Source: a virus. From it: 30,396 nucleotides of DNA. The translations under genes were made by a program, and so were the position numbers. The notes below the pieces were generated by a model that did no database searches, had not been told where the DNA came from, and saw only the letters and a list, made by a program, of their open reading frames with translations. The stretch covers positions 1 through 30,396 of IMG/VR virus record IMGVR_UViG_3300028829_002358; one strand, written 5' to 3'. Each line of letters begins with the position of its first letter. Within the stretch, counting starts at the first letter, position 1. Positions 6,116 to 14,392 of the stretch are shown here, piece by piece.

Positions 6116-6193
6116 TTATAGTCTCTCTCTTGCGGATTCCAGAACGTCAATCACTCGACTGGCGTTGATTACAAAATCATCGAACGCTTTCAT
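6116..6193 (-). CDS. Tiny candidate ORF (25 aa) in the membrane-gene cluster
   Basis: The product is a 25-residue peptide, MKAFDDFVINASRVI then DVLESARERL, with the look of one amphipathic helix. It fits exactly into the space between the 59-aa and 62-aa genes: its ATG lies inside the end of the upstream gene (17-base overlap) after gaggg, and its TAA is one base before the next ATG. The placement and ribosome-binding site favour a real gene. The small size gives little statistical support, so it may only be a translational bridge. Confidence 0.38.
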   Translation of the reverse strand: MKAFDDFVINASRVIDVLESARERL

Positions 6194-6356
6194 CAGCCCT
6201 CGGTGGCTTATCACGGCGAAAACGATTACGAAACACATGCTTCTTGACGTCTTTAGCCACCTCGGGGGCGACCATCTCTGTCGTTATACCAGCAGCCGTG
6301 CCTAAGCCTAAACCGGCAGCTAGGTACATGAAGAAAATTCTAGTGGAAGAGATCAT
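6177..6356 (-). CDS. Small single-span membrane protein with basic tail
   Basis: A 59-residue protein: MISSTRIFFMYLAAGLGLG begins a Gly-rich membrane span (about residues 6-27), followed by an acidic-to-basic amphipathic stretch (TTEMVAPEVAKDVKKHVF) and an Arg-rich tail (RNRFRRDKPPRADESVR). Its ATG overlaps the stop of the upstream gene as TAATG. The topology is TatA-like or class II/III holin-like. No specific signature decides between them. Together with the 62-aa protein and TatC it makes a cluster of membrane proteins at the end of the late block, which is where lysis or export functions often sit. Confidence 0.65.
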   Translation of the reverse strand: MISSTRIFFMYLAAGLGLGTAAGITTEMVAPEVAKDVKKHVFRNRFRRDKPPRADESVR

Positions 6357-6688
6357 TACTTGTCACGCTTCCCGAGTGCGCCCTCGAACGCACCCTTGAT
6401 ACCGGCAATACCCATGTCCATCCACTCACCTAGCGCACGGTTCCCCGGCGCCTTAGCTGCGGCCTTGAGGCGGTCGGTGTCAATCACACCGTCAAGCTGC
6501 TCGTTTATGTCATGTGCGATCTTCCCGAGGTTTAGTCGTGGAATAGTCGTGACTTCTTCACCACCATCACCGTCGCTATCGCTATCGGTAGGCACACTAA
6601 TAGGTGCTTCTTCGACGGGCGGGGGCGTGACGGGCGCGGCAGCTTCGGGTTCAATAATGTTTTCCTTGTCGATCATTCGGTCTGACAT
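6356..6688 (-). CDS. Acidic hypothetical protein with C-terminal amphipathic helix
   Basis: A 110-residue protein with a good ribosome-binding site (ggagggtaacg before the ATG). The first half is acidic and Pro-rich (EPEAAAPVTPPPVEEAP, then DSDSDGDGGEE), probably unstructured. The second half is helical (LNLGKIAHDINEQLDG) and ends in a Gly-rich amphipathic helix (GEWMDMGIAGIKGAFEG) with a basic terminus. No family is recognised. The C-terminal helix could contact a membrane or another virion protein. It overlaps the 59-aa membrane protein by a single base, so it may share its expression and function. Confidence 0.7.
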   Translation of the reverse strand: MSDRMIDKENIIEPEAAAPVTPPPVEEAPISVPTDSDSDGDGGEEVTTIPRLNLGKIAHDINEQLDGVIDTDRLKAAAKAPGNRALGEWMDMGIAGIKGAFEGALGKRDK

Positions 6689-6690
6689 CG

Positions 6691-6924
6691 TTACCCTCCG
6701 AGCAATGTACGAGCACCGTCGAATGTCTCTTGCACTCGTGTCTTAGCTGCTGCACTTAGCCCTGACCACACGTCCACACTCTTCGTGATCGGGTCAGGCT
6801 GTGCCACGTCGTTGTGCTTGAGCATAACAGAATAGTTCACGCTAAGGCCGCTGATCGTTACACCGTCAGGCTCATACGTGGCGGTCAGGGTCTTAGGTGT
6901 GATAGATGTCGTTACGATTGGCAT
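6691..6924 (-). CDS. Small probable structural protein
   Basis: A 77-residue protein. The N-terminal 50 residues are strand-rich (TTSITPKTLTATYEPDG, then VTISGLSVNYSVML), and the C-terminus is a short helix (AAAKTRVQETFDGARTLL). It is linked to the upstream gene by a TAATG overlap. Small beta proteins in this position, between the big tail protein and the end of the late block, are often minor virion components. No specific family is recognised. Confidence 0.65.
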   Translation of the reverse strand: MPIVTTSITPKTLTATYEPDGVTISGLSVNYSVMLKHNDVAQPDPITKSVDVWSGLSAAAKTRVQETFDGARTLLGG

Positions 6925-7226
6925 TAGAGAGCCTCGAGGTAGGTGACTTGTATCGCTTGACCGTCAGAGTCTACATCAACCCATACGGTTGACAGGTCGA
7001 ACGGCTGCATCGGGACGGTTGGGTACGGCGGTATCACGAGTGGCTCATCGGTGTGATGAAGACTGCGCCCTGCCGTAGCGGACACGTTCTCGTCACCGAT
7101 GTACGCACTCGTACCAGTCTCAGCTGTGAACTCAGCCCACATCACGAGCGTACCCGTTGACGTGACCTGTTCTTGCGTACCCGCAGTCGTGACTGCCTTG
7201 CGTATGACCTTGAGAAGTGCGGGCAT
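6924..7226 (-). CDS. Small beta-sandwich structural protein
   Basis: A 100-residue protein, mostly strands: QEQVTSTGTLVMWAEFTAE, GTSAYIGDENVSATAGRSL and FDLSTVWVDVDSDGQ. The pattern (a quantity such as xxIGDxxVxAxxGxxL, then DLSxVWVDxDxDGQxxxVxY) is common among short phage virion proteins encoded beside head or tail genes. The ATG overlaps the stop of the 1306-aa tail gene (TAATG), so it is translationally coupled. Its place in the virion is unknown; a head or tail decoration role is the best guess. Confidence 0.7.
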   Translation of the reverse strand: MPALLKVIRKAVTTAGTQEQVTSTGTLVMWAEFTAETGTSAYIGDENVSATAGRSLHHTDEPLVIPPYPTVPMQPFDLSTVWVDVDSDGQAIQVTYLEAL

Positions 7227-10200
7227 TAGCTACTCCAACTTGCTGAGTTCGGAACCACGAAGCATTGCATACTCACAGCACGCACGATCTGTGACTCGCC
7301 TGTTGTTGCGTCAGGGTAGTGTGCGACATCTACCTCTTCGTACCCGTTCACGTACGGGATGACAGTGTGAGCCACGCCCTCACGGTCGTACAACGTGGAC
7401 GCCCATAGGTCAGGGTCGAGCATCGCACGTAGCGCAACACGCTTGTCCTCACCACGTGTTGTCTCGTTGCCAACGTCGTTAGCAATCAAGGCTGTGAACT
7501 CGAACACGTCAACTATGCGAGGCCGTACCGTACCGGCGAGTGACAGTTGCGTTACAACTGGCGTCTCCGAATCTTCGGTGTGACCTAGCGTCAACTCAAT
7601 CTCAATGTCCTCGGACACTACGCTCGCTACGCTACCCGTCTTGAAATACTTTGTCTCGGCAGGTGACGTGCTGAACTCACCTAGCCCTGAGCCACCGAGT
7701 TCGTTGAACCCTGTACCGTCGAACGTGTTGTACTTGGCTGTGATCTTGCGACCGTTCGAGCCTAGCTTCTCGTCAGATTCGGATGACGTCTTGACCGTGA
7801 CCTCTTGCCAGTTGGTTTTCCAACCGGGGAAGCGTGTGATGCGTCCGGTTCTGAACGTGCCATCTGCCTCGAACTCGTACTCAGGGTCGTAGCGAGGATT
7901 CTCTGTGTTGGGAACGGATACCCACCCGAGTTTGTTATTCAACTCAGACCCGCTCGCAACCGTGTAGTAGACCTTCATGGATATGTGGTCAACGGATGCG
8001 ACATCACTCAAGTCACCTGTAACTGACAACCTAACTCCGAAGTCGGCATCGTTCACCATCGCAACCGTTGGAGAGATAGACCAGTTGTCCGACGTGCCAC
8101 CGTAACTCACGCTCGCATCTGACGTCGGCCACGCCGTAAGCGGGAGTGCCTTGTCATCACCCGCAGGTGTACCGGAAGCGTTGAGCAGTTGCAACGTTGC
8201 GTCTTTGACTGTGCCGTTGGTCGACTTACGCTCGATACCCACAATGATGCCGTTGATCGTTGAGCCTGTTGGAACTGTGAACCCGAACCCTTGCACGTCG
8301 AGGTAGTCAGATGTTTCGTTCGTGTCGTAATGAATCGTGATCGTGACGTGATCGATACGTGCTTGTATATCAGTGACAGACGTACCCTTCGTGGCGCGTA
8401 TCTCAACACCAAAGTCGGACGCTACTACTTGCGCTCGTGTTGGTGTTAGACCCCACAGGTCAGAAGAACCACCGTAGTTCGCAACAGCATCGCTCGTACC
8501 CCACGCAGTTACAGCGTCAGCCTTATCGTCACCGACAAGCGAGCCACCCACCACGAGTTGCACCAACTTATCCACAACGTCTGTGCCTGTATCAACAGAC
8601 TTCTCAACATCAACTTCGATACCGAGTATGGTTGCGTCCGATGGCAGCACGCCGCCGAGCGAGAAGTTAGTCGCACGTAGCCCGTCTGTATCAGGCAGCG
8701 TGTAAGAGATTTGCATTGCAACGTAGTCGACCGAAGCAACTGGCGAACCCGCGCCGTTGTACTCATGAACTACGAACCGGAAACCGAAGTCAGCGTCCTC
8801 AATGTCTGCGACAGTCCAATCGCTCTTGCCCCACAACGATGCCGTGCCGCCCCATGTCTTGTCTGCCACGGTTGTAGACCAGCTACCAGCACCACCGGTA
8901 TCCGTTCCGCTGATCTTCGTGCCGTTGTTGTGCAACTGGAGGCTGCCGCCGTAGATTTCACCATCCACATCAGCGAAAGCGTCACCAATCTTAGTCTGAA
9001 TACCAGTGATGGTCGCCCCTGACGGGATACTGAACCCGAAGTTATCAGCCGTTAGATAGTTAGATGCGTACGGGTACGCGCCGCCCGGGTTGGGGTTGGT
9101 AGTGTGTGACCCGTCATCTGCTGTTGCGTTAGACGGGATGCTCCACGACGTCGAACCGATGCTTTGGTTCACGACAGTACCGGCTATTTGCCATCCTGTT
9201 TGAATAGAGTCCATGTCTGACGATGCACGTGAATCGTCGCTCGCACCTATGTTGCTGCCGTTATCCCAAGTCTCGCCGTTCGTGTAGTCCGTGACCGCAA
9301 CTGTGCCGGGAGATTTCTCTTGTTCAGCCGAAGTCTCGTTAGGCCACGTAGCGTACGTATCGTCGCTCGCAATAGCGTTAGTCTCGTTGCTCCACTCACG
9401 ACCGCTCGAGTTGTCCGTGACAGCAGCCGTACTCGGGGATGCTTCTGTGCTGATCGATGCAGTCTCACCCTCTTGGTCTTGGCTCGTCCAGAACAGTTTA
9501 GTTCCCGGCATCTGTGTGCCAGTTATCCAACCGTGCCGAACGATACCCGCATCGATCTCAGCTACATGACCCCATCGCCACTCTGTATTGCTAGTCGGTC
9601 GACCAGCCATGATGTTAGATTCGGTCGGGCTTGCGCTGTCCCGCTTCTGAACGAACGCATACAGCCACGTGTCATCTCCGATAGCCATTGAGACGGGGCC
9701 GTTGTACTCGTCGTACGCTGCGTTGTTGTCGCCCGGGTGAGCAGGTCGACGTGACGCAGGATTCATTCGCCAGAGTCCATGACTTCCAGCGGGAATGTAT
9801 GCGTCACCCAACCAGCCGTGTCCACCCTGTGATCGTGCCTGTTGCCTGTGGTGCGCCCAGCTGCTTGCAATGTTTCGGGGGATACCGTTCTCCCCGATGA
9901 TAAATACAGCATCCTCTTTCACGATGTAGAGAATGTTCGCCTCAACTACGAGGTCGAGTATGTCCGAGTCGCTGTTACCGATGGAGTAGTACATCCATCC
10001 ACCGCTTGACGGTGTGGTGCTCACAGCTAGGACGTTCGGGGCGACAGCTTTCCAGAGCGCGTCGTAACCGAACACGGTCTGCGTTACCGCGAGTTGATCT
10101 GCGTACCTATCGCTGCCTGATAGCGTGTTGTCTGTCCACGTGACCCCATCTGTGCTGTGTGTCCAGAGTCCAGACGCACCCTCACCGCGCCACATGCGAT

Positions 10201-11146
10201 CATTCATAACCACGCAGTCGGTGATGTTGTGCGACGCTAACTCCTGTGCTTTCCAACGGGGTAGCCCGTTGTCATCAGCATCAGCGGTATCAAGCATCCA
10301 CGTAGTGCGACCGGAGAACGAGAAGAGTGTATCCGTGCCGCTTATCTCGAGTTCAGCAAACGGCCCCGGTGGGCCAATGAGATATTCAACCTCGAGTTTC
10401 ATGTCATCGAAGTAAGCCGTGTCACCGTTGGCAGGTATGAGGTCGACGGTTAGCAGCGAGAGTGCCGCTGTCGATACGTCGAGACTGACACTCACATCTT
10501 CCCACGCATCTGTCGTGGTTGAGGTGAAGTCAACGTCACCGATGCTGTTGTTGATACGTGCTATCGCTGCACTATCGCCAGCTGGAACGTACACCTTGCC
10601 GGTGAGTGTGAGTCTGCATTGCAGGAAGTCGCCGTGTGCCAGTGTGAACCTGAGTAAGTCTCCCGACACTGACGTTAGAGAAACCGAGGCTGAACCCTCG
10701 CTTACGATGGTGTTCTCTTTCGCAGTAATAAGCGAGCCACCCACCTCAGTCCAACCAATAGGAACACTTGCGCCATCGAATAACTCCATGTTCCCGTTGT
10801 CGAGATAGTTGATGTCGCTTATGTAGCGAATCTTCGGGCCACTGAATATCTGATCTTCAACTAGCGTGTTCACGTTCTTGACTAGGCCGCCAAGTGCTGA
10901 ACCCTCGTGATGTCGCTCAAACCCGACACCCCTGTGAGATGATTCAATCGTGTATTCAAGGCGTACTTGTGGGTCGAATGACTCAGACCCGGGAGCATTA
11001 GGTGGCGCCGCAGAAGGAAGTATCGAACGTGTTGTCTTGCGGAACGCCACGCTACCATCTTCATTCGATAGAAGATTCAGCCCGACGTCCTCACTGTATC
11101 CCGGTGGGAGTATCGATATGTCTGCGTTACCTACTGCTCTTGCCAT
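7226..11146 (-). CDS. Large multi-domain tail/appendage protein with carbohydrate-binding-like and repeated beta modules
   Basis: A 1306-residue protein. Order seen: N-terminal region; a jelly-roll (CBM4/9-like) module at about 115-255, starting LDNGNMELFDGASVPIGW and ending YFDDMKLEVE; a Trp/Gly-rich, propeller-like region at about 260-565 (for example MWRGEGASGLWTHS and SHGLWRMNP); two direct 42-residue repeats at 570-653; three related beta modules at about 690-810, 818-935 and 945-1062, each with a GFxIPxGAxIxGI-type start, then a DLWG or DNWS motif and an ADFGV-A-SVDHVxMxIxYT-like end; and a C-terminal domain. Podovirus-like tails or adhesins often have such composition. A glycan-binding or receptor-facing role is inferred. 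It overlaps both neighbours by one base. Confidence 0.75.
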   Translation of the reverse strand: MARAVGNADISILPPGYSEDVGLNLLSNEDGSVAFRKTTRSILPSAAPPNAPGSESFDPQVRLEYTIESSHRGVGFERHHEGSALGGLVKNVNTLVEDQIFSGPKIRYISDINYLDNGNMELFDGASVPIGWTEVGGSLITAKENTIVSEGSASVSLTSVSGDLLRFTLAHGDFLQCRLTLTGKVYVPAGDSAAIARINNSIGDVDFTSTTTDAWEDVSVSLDVSTAALSLLTVDLIPANGDTAYFDDMKLEVEYLIGPPGPFAELEISGTDTLFSFSGRTTWMLDTADADDNGLPRWKAQELASHNITDCVVMNDRMWRGEGASGLWTHSTDGVTWTDNTLSGSDRYADQLAVTQTVFGYDALWKAVAPNVLAVSTTPSSGGWMYYSIGNSDSDILDLVVEANILYIVKEDAVFIIGENGIPRNIASSWAHHRQQARSQGGHGWLGDAYIPAGSHGLWRMNPASRRPAHPGDNNAAYDEYNGPVSMAIGDDTWLYAFVQKRDSASPTESNIMAGRPTSNTEWRWGHVAEIDAGIVRHGWITGTQMPGTKLFWTSQDQEGETASISTEASPSTAAVTDNSSGREWSNETNAIASDDTYATWPNETSAEQEKSPGTVAVTDYTNGETWDNGSNIGASDDSRASSDMDSIQTGWQIAGTVVNQSIGSTSWSIPSNATADDGSHTTNPNPGGAYPYASNYLTADNFGFSIPSGATITGIQTKIGDAFADVDGEIYGGSLQLHNNGTKISGTDTGGAGSWSTTVADKTWGGTASLWGKSDWTVADIEDADFGFRFVVHEYNGAGSPVASVDYVAMQISYTLPDTDGLRATNFSLGGVLPSDATILGIEVDVEKSVDTGTDVVDKLVQLVVGGSLVGDDKADAVTAWGTSDAVANYGGSSDLWGLTPTRAQVVASDFGVEIRATKGTSVTDIQARIDHVTITIHYDTNETSDYLDVQGFGFTVPTGSTINGIIVGIERKSTNGTVKDATLQLLNASGTPAGDDKALPLTAWPTSDASVSYGGTSDNWSISPTVAMVNDADFGVRLSVTGDLSDVASVDHISMKVYYTVASGSELNNKLGWVSVPNTENPRYDPEYEFEADGTFRTGRITRFPGWKTNWQEVTVKTSSESDEKLGSNGRKITAKYNTFDGTGFNELGGSGLGEFSTSPAETKYFKTGSVASVVSEDIEIELTLGHTEDSETPVVTQLSLAGTVRPRIVDVFEFTALIANDVGNETTRGEDKRVALRAMLDPDLWASTLYDREGVAHTVIPYVNGYEEVDVAHYPDATTGESQIVRAVSMQCFVVPNSASWSS
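9188..9439 (-). repeat. Tandem 42-codon repeat inside the 1306-aa tail protein
   Basis: Two consecutive 126-base units encode SPSTAAVTDNSSGREWSNET... and SPGTVAVTDYTNGETWDNGS..., both continuing NxxASDD. A third, incomplete copy (SWSIPSNATADDGSHTT) precedes the first full beta module. The units look like the linker or head part of the beta module copied without the module body, so the gene probably grew by unequal duplication. The period comes from the DNA: GTCCGTGAC recurs at 9287 and 9413. Confidence 0.6.
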
Positions 11147-12546
11147 TACCTGTCACTCGGCCCGTAGTTTCCGTAGTGTGATCGTCGCCCTGCTGGACTG
11201 AACATTGGCTGTACTGCTCTAGGTGCTGCGGTCATGCTGAACGCAGGTTGAGCCAGCAAGCTATCGATTGCACCCTGCCAGTCGAGTGCGAGTTGAGCCT
11301 GTACTGCGGCTCCACCTGAGCTAACCATCTGTGCCGTACCCATCTTCAACTCTACGATTGCAGTCATGAAAAGAAGTTCATCGAACGGTGCGTTGATTGC
11401 GTATACGTCAGTCTCAAGCGCAGCCTCTTCGATGTAGTCCTCGCCCTCAATAGCCATGAGGTGAGGTGTCTTGGTCATGGCGTCGAACGTCACGACGTTA
11501 CCAATAACAGCGTCGTTGGTTGGGTGTGTCGCAGGGAAACTACTCTGCGTGTGCCAGCCCTTGATGTCCTTGAGGTCTGATCGTGAAGATGGCCACGCCT
11601 TCGTACCTTCACGTATGTTCGCAGGTGCTCGACGGAACTGAGGCGGCATGTAAAGCACCTCGATCTCGCGGCCACCCTCTGTCCACACGGGGCCGAACTC
11701 GACCGTAGCCGAAGCTGCTATGTCTAGGTGGTACTCGATCGGATTAGATGGAGTGCCTGAGAGTATGGTCTGCTCGGCAGTCTGAACCTCTTCCCATCCC
11801 GACGCTCCTGTGTGGTACGCGATTGGGCCAACACCGTTCCCGTCTTGGATAGATACGCCACCGGAACTAGCTGCGACAGCGTAGATCATGGCGTGAAGAG
11901 TCAGCGTCTCGCCGTTATCTAACTGCTGGAACGATGGCATGATCGGGTCAGTTGCTATGTACCGTGCACCACCTGAGTCGGCAACAGCTTTGAGATTGTT
12001 CTTGCCGAAGTACGGTGCGGTCACGCCCTTGCTCAAGGTGAGTGCAGCGTTAGATTTCTTCCACCATGTCGGCGCGCTGCTTGAATCCCAATAATCCCAA
12101 AACCCATTCTGGATTCGGGAGTTGGATACGTGGTGTCCTACCCGGGGAATGAACGCCCACGGGTACACCTTCGAGGTGGCATTGTTCAACGCAAGCCGTA
12201 TTGACTCAGGGTGAATTGGTGAAACGTAGAAGTCCACCCCTGATTGAACCTGCGCTGAGTATGCCTCGTACACAGTGATGACGGTGTTACTAGAACCGTC
12301 TAGCTGGTCGAAGTCTTTGACACGAGACGCCTCGAGGATACCCGAGCCGGTCGGCCCCTGCGGAAGTATTGCCCAATGCGTGTCGTTGTACGTGTCATCG
12401 ACACGGTAGTTGAGCAGGTCACATTGAACTGTGGTTCCACCCGCTACTCCCGTTGCTGTTGTCACACGGGATGCAGGTAGCACAGGTTCTATCGCCCGTA
12501 GCTTTTCGAGTACAGATACTCGCGCTGCGGATAGGGCTGACGTCAT
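11146..12546 (-). CDS. Tail/head-tail structural protein with CBM-like module
   Basis: A 466-residue protein starting after aaggaaacgcc. The first 130 residues are helix then strand (VSVLEKLRAIEPVLPASRV and further beta segments), suggesting a virion attachment domain. About residues 147-285 look like a CBM4/9-type jelly roll (NGFWDYWDSSSAPTWW at its start, and ASATVEFGPVWTEGG at its end). The C-terminal 170 residues end in an Arg/Gly/Ser-rich tail. The next gene downstream also begins with a CBM-like module, so the pair probably builds one appendage. Head-tail adaptor-type proteins at this position are possible, but no specific adaptor motif is seen. Confidence 0.65.
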   Translation of the reverse strand: MTSALSAARVSVLEKLRAIEPVLPASRVTTATGVAGGTTVQCDLLNYRVDDTYNDTHWAILPQGPTGSGILEASRVKDFDQLDGSSNTVITVYEAYSAQVQSGVDFYVSPIHPESIRLALNNATSKVYPWAFIPRVGHHVSNSRIQNGFWDYWDSSSAPTWWKKSNAALTLSKGVTAPYFGKNNLKAVADSGGARYIATDPIMPSFQQLDNGETLTLHAMIYAVAASSGGVSIQDGNGVGPIAYHTGASGWEEVQTAEQTILSGTPSNPIEYHLDIAASATVEFGPVWTEGGREIEVLYMPPQFRRAPANIREGTKAWPSSRSDLKDIKGWHTQSSFPATHPTNDAVIGNVVTFDAMTKTPHLMAIEGEDYIEEAALETDVYAINAPFDELLFMTAIVELKMGTAQMVSSGGAAVQAQLALDWQGAIDSLLAQPAFSMTAAPRAVQPMFSPAGRRSHYGNYGPSDR

Positions 12547-12558
12547 GGCGTTTCCTTG

Positions 12559-12879
12559 CTAGATCAGGGCTACGAGTGCGCTTGCGGTTGTGCCATCATC
12601 GTAGACCAACGAGAACTGAATATCCAGAGTCGTGCCGCTTTGCACGTTCATGAATACAACATCAGTCCCGTCAATCATCGATAGCCGCACGTCACCACCA
12701 ACACCCACGTACAACCCTTTAGCACCGAGCGACGTCTCGATCACCTGATCGGCTTCGGTGACGTCAATCACCTCTGCGCTTACAGCTGGCCCGAGCAGGT
12801 TGAAATCACCTGATCGTCCAGAGTGTGACCCATGCTCGTAGTTCGAGTGCTGAGTTTTGTTTGGGAGTTTAGGTGGCAT
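12559..12879 (-). CDS. Small phage structural protein (GLYVGVGGDV family type)
   Basis: A 106-residue protein whose C-terminal 60 residues match a widespread short phage protein pattern: GLYVGVGGDVRLSMIDG, a Gly-Thr-Thr turn (VQSGTTLDIQFSLV) and a DDGTTASALVALI end. Relatives sit among head and tail genes and are thought to be minor virion proteins. The N-terminus is polar and His-rich (SNYEHGSHSGRSG), probably flexible. Ribosome-binding site is weak; the start follows the upstream stop by two bases, so translation is likely coupled. The exact virion location is not known. Confidence 0.65.
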   Translation of the reverse strand: MPPKLPNKTQHSNYEHGSHSGRSGDFNLLGPAVSAEVIDVTEADQVIETSLGAKGLYVGVGGDVRLSMIDGTDVVFMNVQSGTTLDIQFSLVYDDGTTASALVALI

Positions 12880-12881
12880 GT

Positions 12882-13211
12882 TTAGCTTGGAGTCCCGAAG
12901 TAGACAACGACCATCGTTGGTGTACCGGAGTCGGCTATTACTTCTGCGCTTGGAATCTGAGCGTGCTCAATCACGAAGCCTTTGCCCACGAGTTGCGTGT
13001 AGCCGGTAGCCGAAGTGACCGTCTTGTTATTGCCCCAATACACGGTAGCTGCGGGGATACACAAGATGCGAGTCGTTCCCGAAGGGACGGTAGCCGAGTG
13101 TTCTCCTGCGAGAGTACCGGACGTGGCGCTAAGAGTGAGAGTCTCGCCACCAATGACGGTTCCCTCTACGTGAGGTGTGGATACCCCTAGTTTGCTGTTC
13201 ACGGGTGACAT
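12882..13211 (-). CDS. Small beta-rich structural protein
   Basis: A 109-residue protein made mostly of strands: VIGGETLTLSATSGTLAGE, TTRILCIPAATVYWGN, and PTMVVVYFGTPS at the end. A gagggcataacc ribosome-binding site precedes the ATG. Small beta-sandwich proteins at this position, downstream of the decoration gene, are often head-completion or tail-joining proteins, but I do not recognise the family and no adaptor signature is visible. Confidence 0.65.
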   Translation of the reverse strand: MSPVNSKLGVSTPHVEGTVIGGETLTLSATSGTLAGEHSATVPSGTTRILCIPAATVYWGNNKTVTSATGYTQLVGKGFVIEHAQIPSAEVIADSGTPTMVVVYFGTPS

Positions 13212-13214
13212 TGG

Positions 13215-13463
13215 TTATGCCCTCTTGATAATGGTTTGCCACCCGAAGAGTTTCCGAAGAATCCACGGGGGCTGTTTAGATTGGTAGTCATCGAGAGCAG
13301 ACACGCTAGGTGCACGTTGGCTCCGTTTGATTATCTCCTGTAAGTCGTACATTACCCGCTTCGCTTCCTTGAGTGTCATCTCAGGCAAGAGAACTTCGAT
13401 GTTATCGACATCAAGATCATATCGTACGTAGCTTGTCTGTCCTTTGCGTGTCTGCTCCAACAT
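13215..13463 (-). CDS. Small hypothetical protein
   Basis: An 82-residue protein. The first part has strands around VRYDLDVDNIEVLLPEM, then a helix (LKEAKRVMYDLQEIIKRSQRA) and a basic Trp-containing C-terminus (PPWILRKLFGWQTIIKRA) that resembles an amphipathic or membrane-touching helix. The start lies directly after the decoration-gene stop, with aaggtcg about 10 bases upstream. No family is recognised; the position among head genes suggests a minor virion or assembly protein. Confidence 0.6.
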   Translation of the reverse strand: MLEQTRKGQTSYVRYDLDVDNIEVLLPEMTLKEAKRVMYDLQEIIKRSQRAPSVSALDDYQSKQPPWILRKLFGWQTIIKRA

Positions 13464-13465
13464 GA

Positions 13466-14344
13466 CTAAACGACCTTGAAGGTCACTACTGGCGGCATGA
13501 AGATGTGGTCATCACCATTTGTACCTTCTGCAACCTTGCGTACCTCGATGGAGAGTGTGCCTCCCGGCTTCACAATCGAGGCTGCGTCGAGTCCTCCTGA
13601 GAGGTCAATCTCAGCGAACGTGTCAACGGCTACAACTGCACCAGCGGTTGCGATTGAGTCTGTTACGACGTCGTTCGCAAGGCCAACATCAGTTGAGCCA
13701 ATCGCCCAACTGAGCGTGTCAGTTGCGTCTAGTGCCGTGTTGCAACTGTACTGAGCACGCCCTCGCACGATGGCGACTGCGTTCTCAGGGATTGCAAGTG
13801 TCCAAGTGATGTAGTCATCTGGTGCTGCAAGAACTACACCGGCTTGTGGGCCACTGTCGATAGCCAAGTTCGCTGATGTTCCAACGAGCAAGGATACCTG
13901 CCCTGCAACCTCAACTTCACGAGGAAGTGTGAGATCAATGATCGCTCGCTTGGTAGTGATCGCATAGCCCACAAGCTGAACGAGGTCGCCCTGTCCGGTT
14001 GGTGCTGTGTGAGTCAGGTTCCGAGCAGCGTCAGTGATGAGGTTCGATGACGTGTCTGTGTCGAGGTAGATAGCAGAACCCGCTGTGAACGGTGCATCCT
14101 CGTCGTAGATTTCCGCACGCTTCACACCGTGAAGTCGAGCGGTGTTCGTACCGTCGCCTGTCTGACCATGAGCAGCGATGTAAGTCGCTGCCGATAGGAC
14201 AGAATCAGCGTCGGCAAGTTTGAACTCGTTGTCGGTCACGTTGTCGTAGTAAACGAGATCACCCGCAGCTACTACAACTCCGCTATCGAGTGGGCCACCA
14301 AAGACATTTTTACTGTCAAGCGCCCGCACATTTGTCTGTGCCAT
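13466..14344 (-). CDS. Capsid decoration/head-fibre protein (DUF2190-like N-terminus)
   Basis: A 292-residue protein directly downstream of the major capsid gene, with a strong ribosome-binding site (aggagaaaaacca). The N-terminal 135 residues look like the small beta-sandwich decoration family often annotated as DUF2190: VVVAAGDLVYYDN, GSAIYLDTDTSSNLIT and QLVGYAITTKRAIIDL. The C-terminal half (about 145-292) is a second beta domain with a DYITWTLAIP...GRAQYS pattern and an acidic centre, perhaps an outward-facing fibre or Ig-like extension. It probably binds capsomers and stabilises the head. Confidence 0.75.
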   Translation of the reverse strand: MAQTNVRALDSKNVFGGPLDSGVVVAAGDLVYYDNVTDNEFKLADADSVLSAATYIAAHGQTGDGTNTARLHGVKRAEIYDEDAPFTAGSAIYLDTDTSSNLITDAARNLTHTAPTGQGDLVQLVGYAITTKRAIIDLTLPREVEVAGQVSLLVGTSANLAIDSGPQAGVVLAAPDDYITWTLAIPENAVAIVRGRAQYSCNTALDATDTLSWAIGSTDVGLANDVVTDSIATAGAVVAVDTFAEIDLSGGLDAASIVKPGGTLSIEVRKVAEGTNGDDHIFMPPVVTFKVV

Positions 14345-14392
14345 TTGGTTTTTCTCCTATCCACCTGTTGCGGTGGAAGTAGCTAGTCCAGC

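Noticed and set aside
6360-6746. Open 128-codon plus-strand frame opposite the acidic 110-aa gene
   Set aside because: Low-complexity Ser/Ala/Pro sequence mirroring the other strand; the minus-strand gene has an excellent ribosome-binding site and operon fit.
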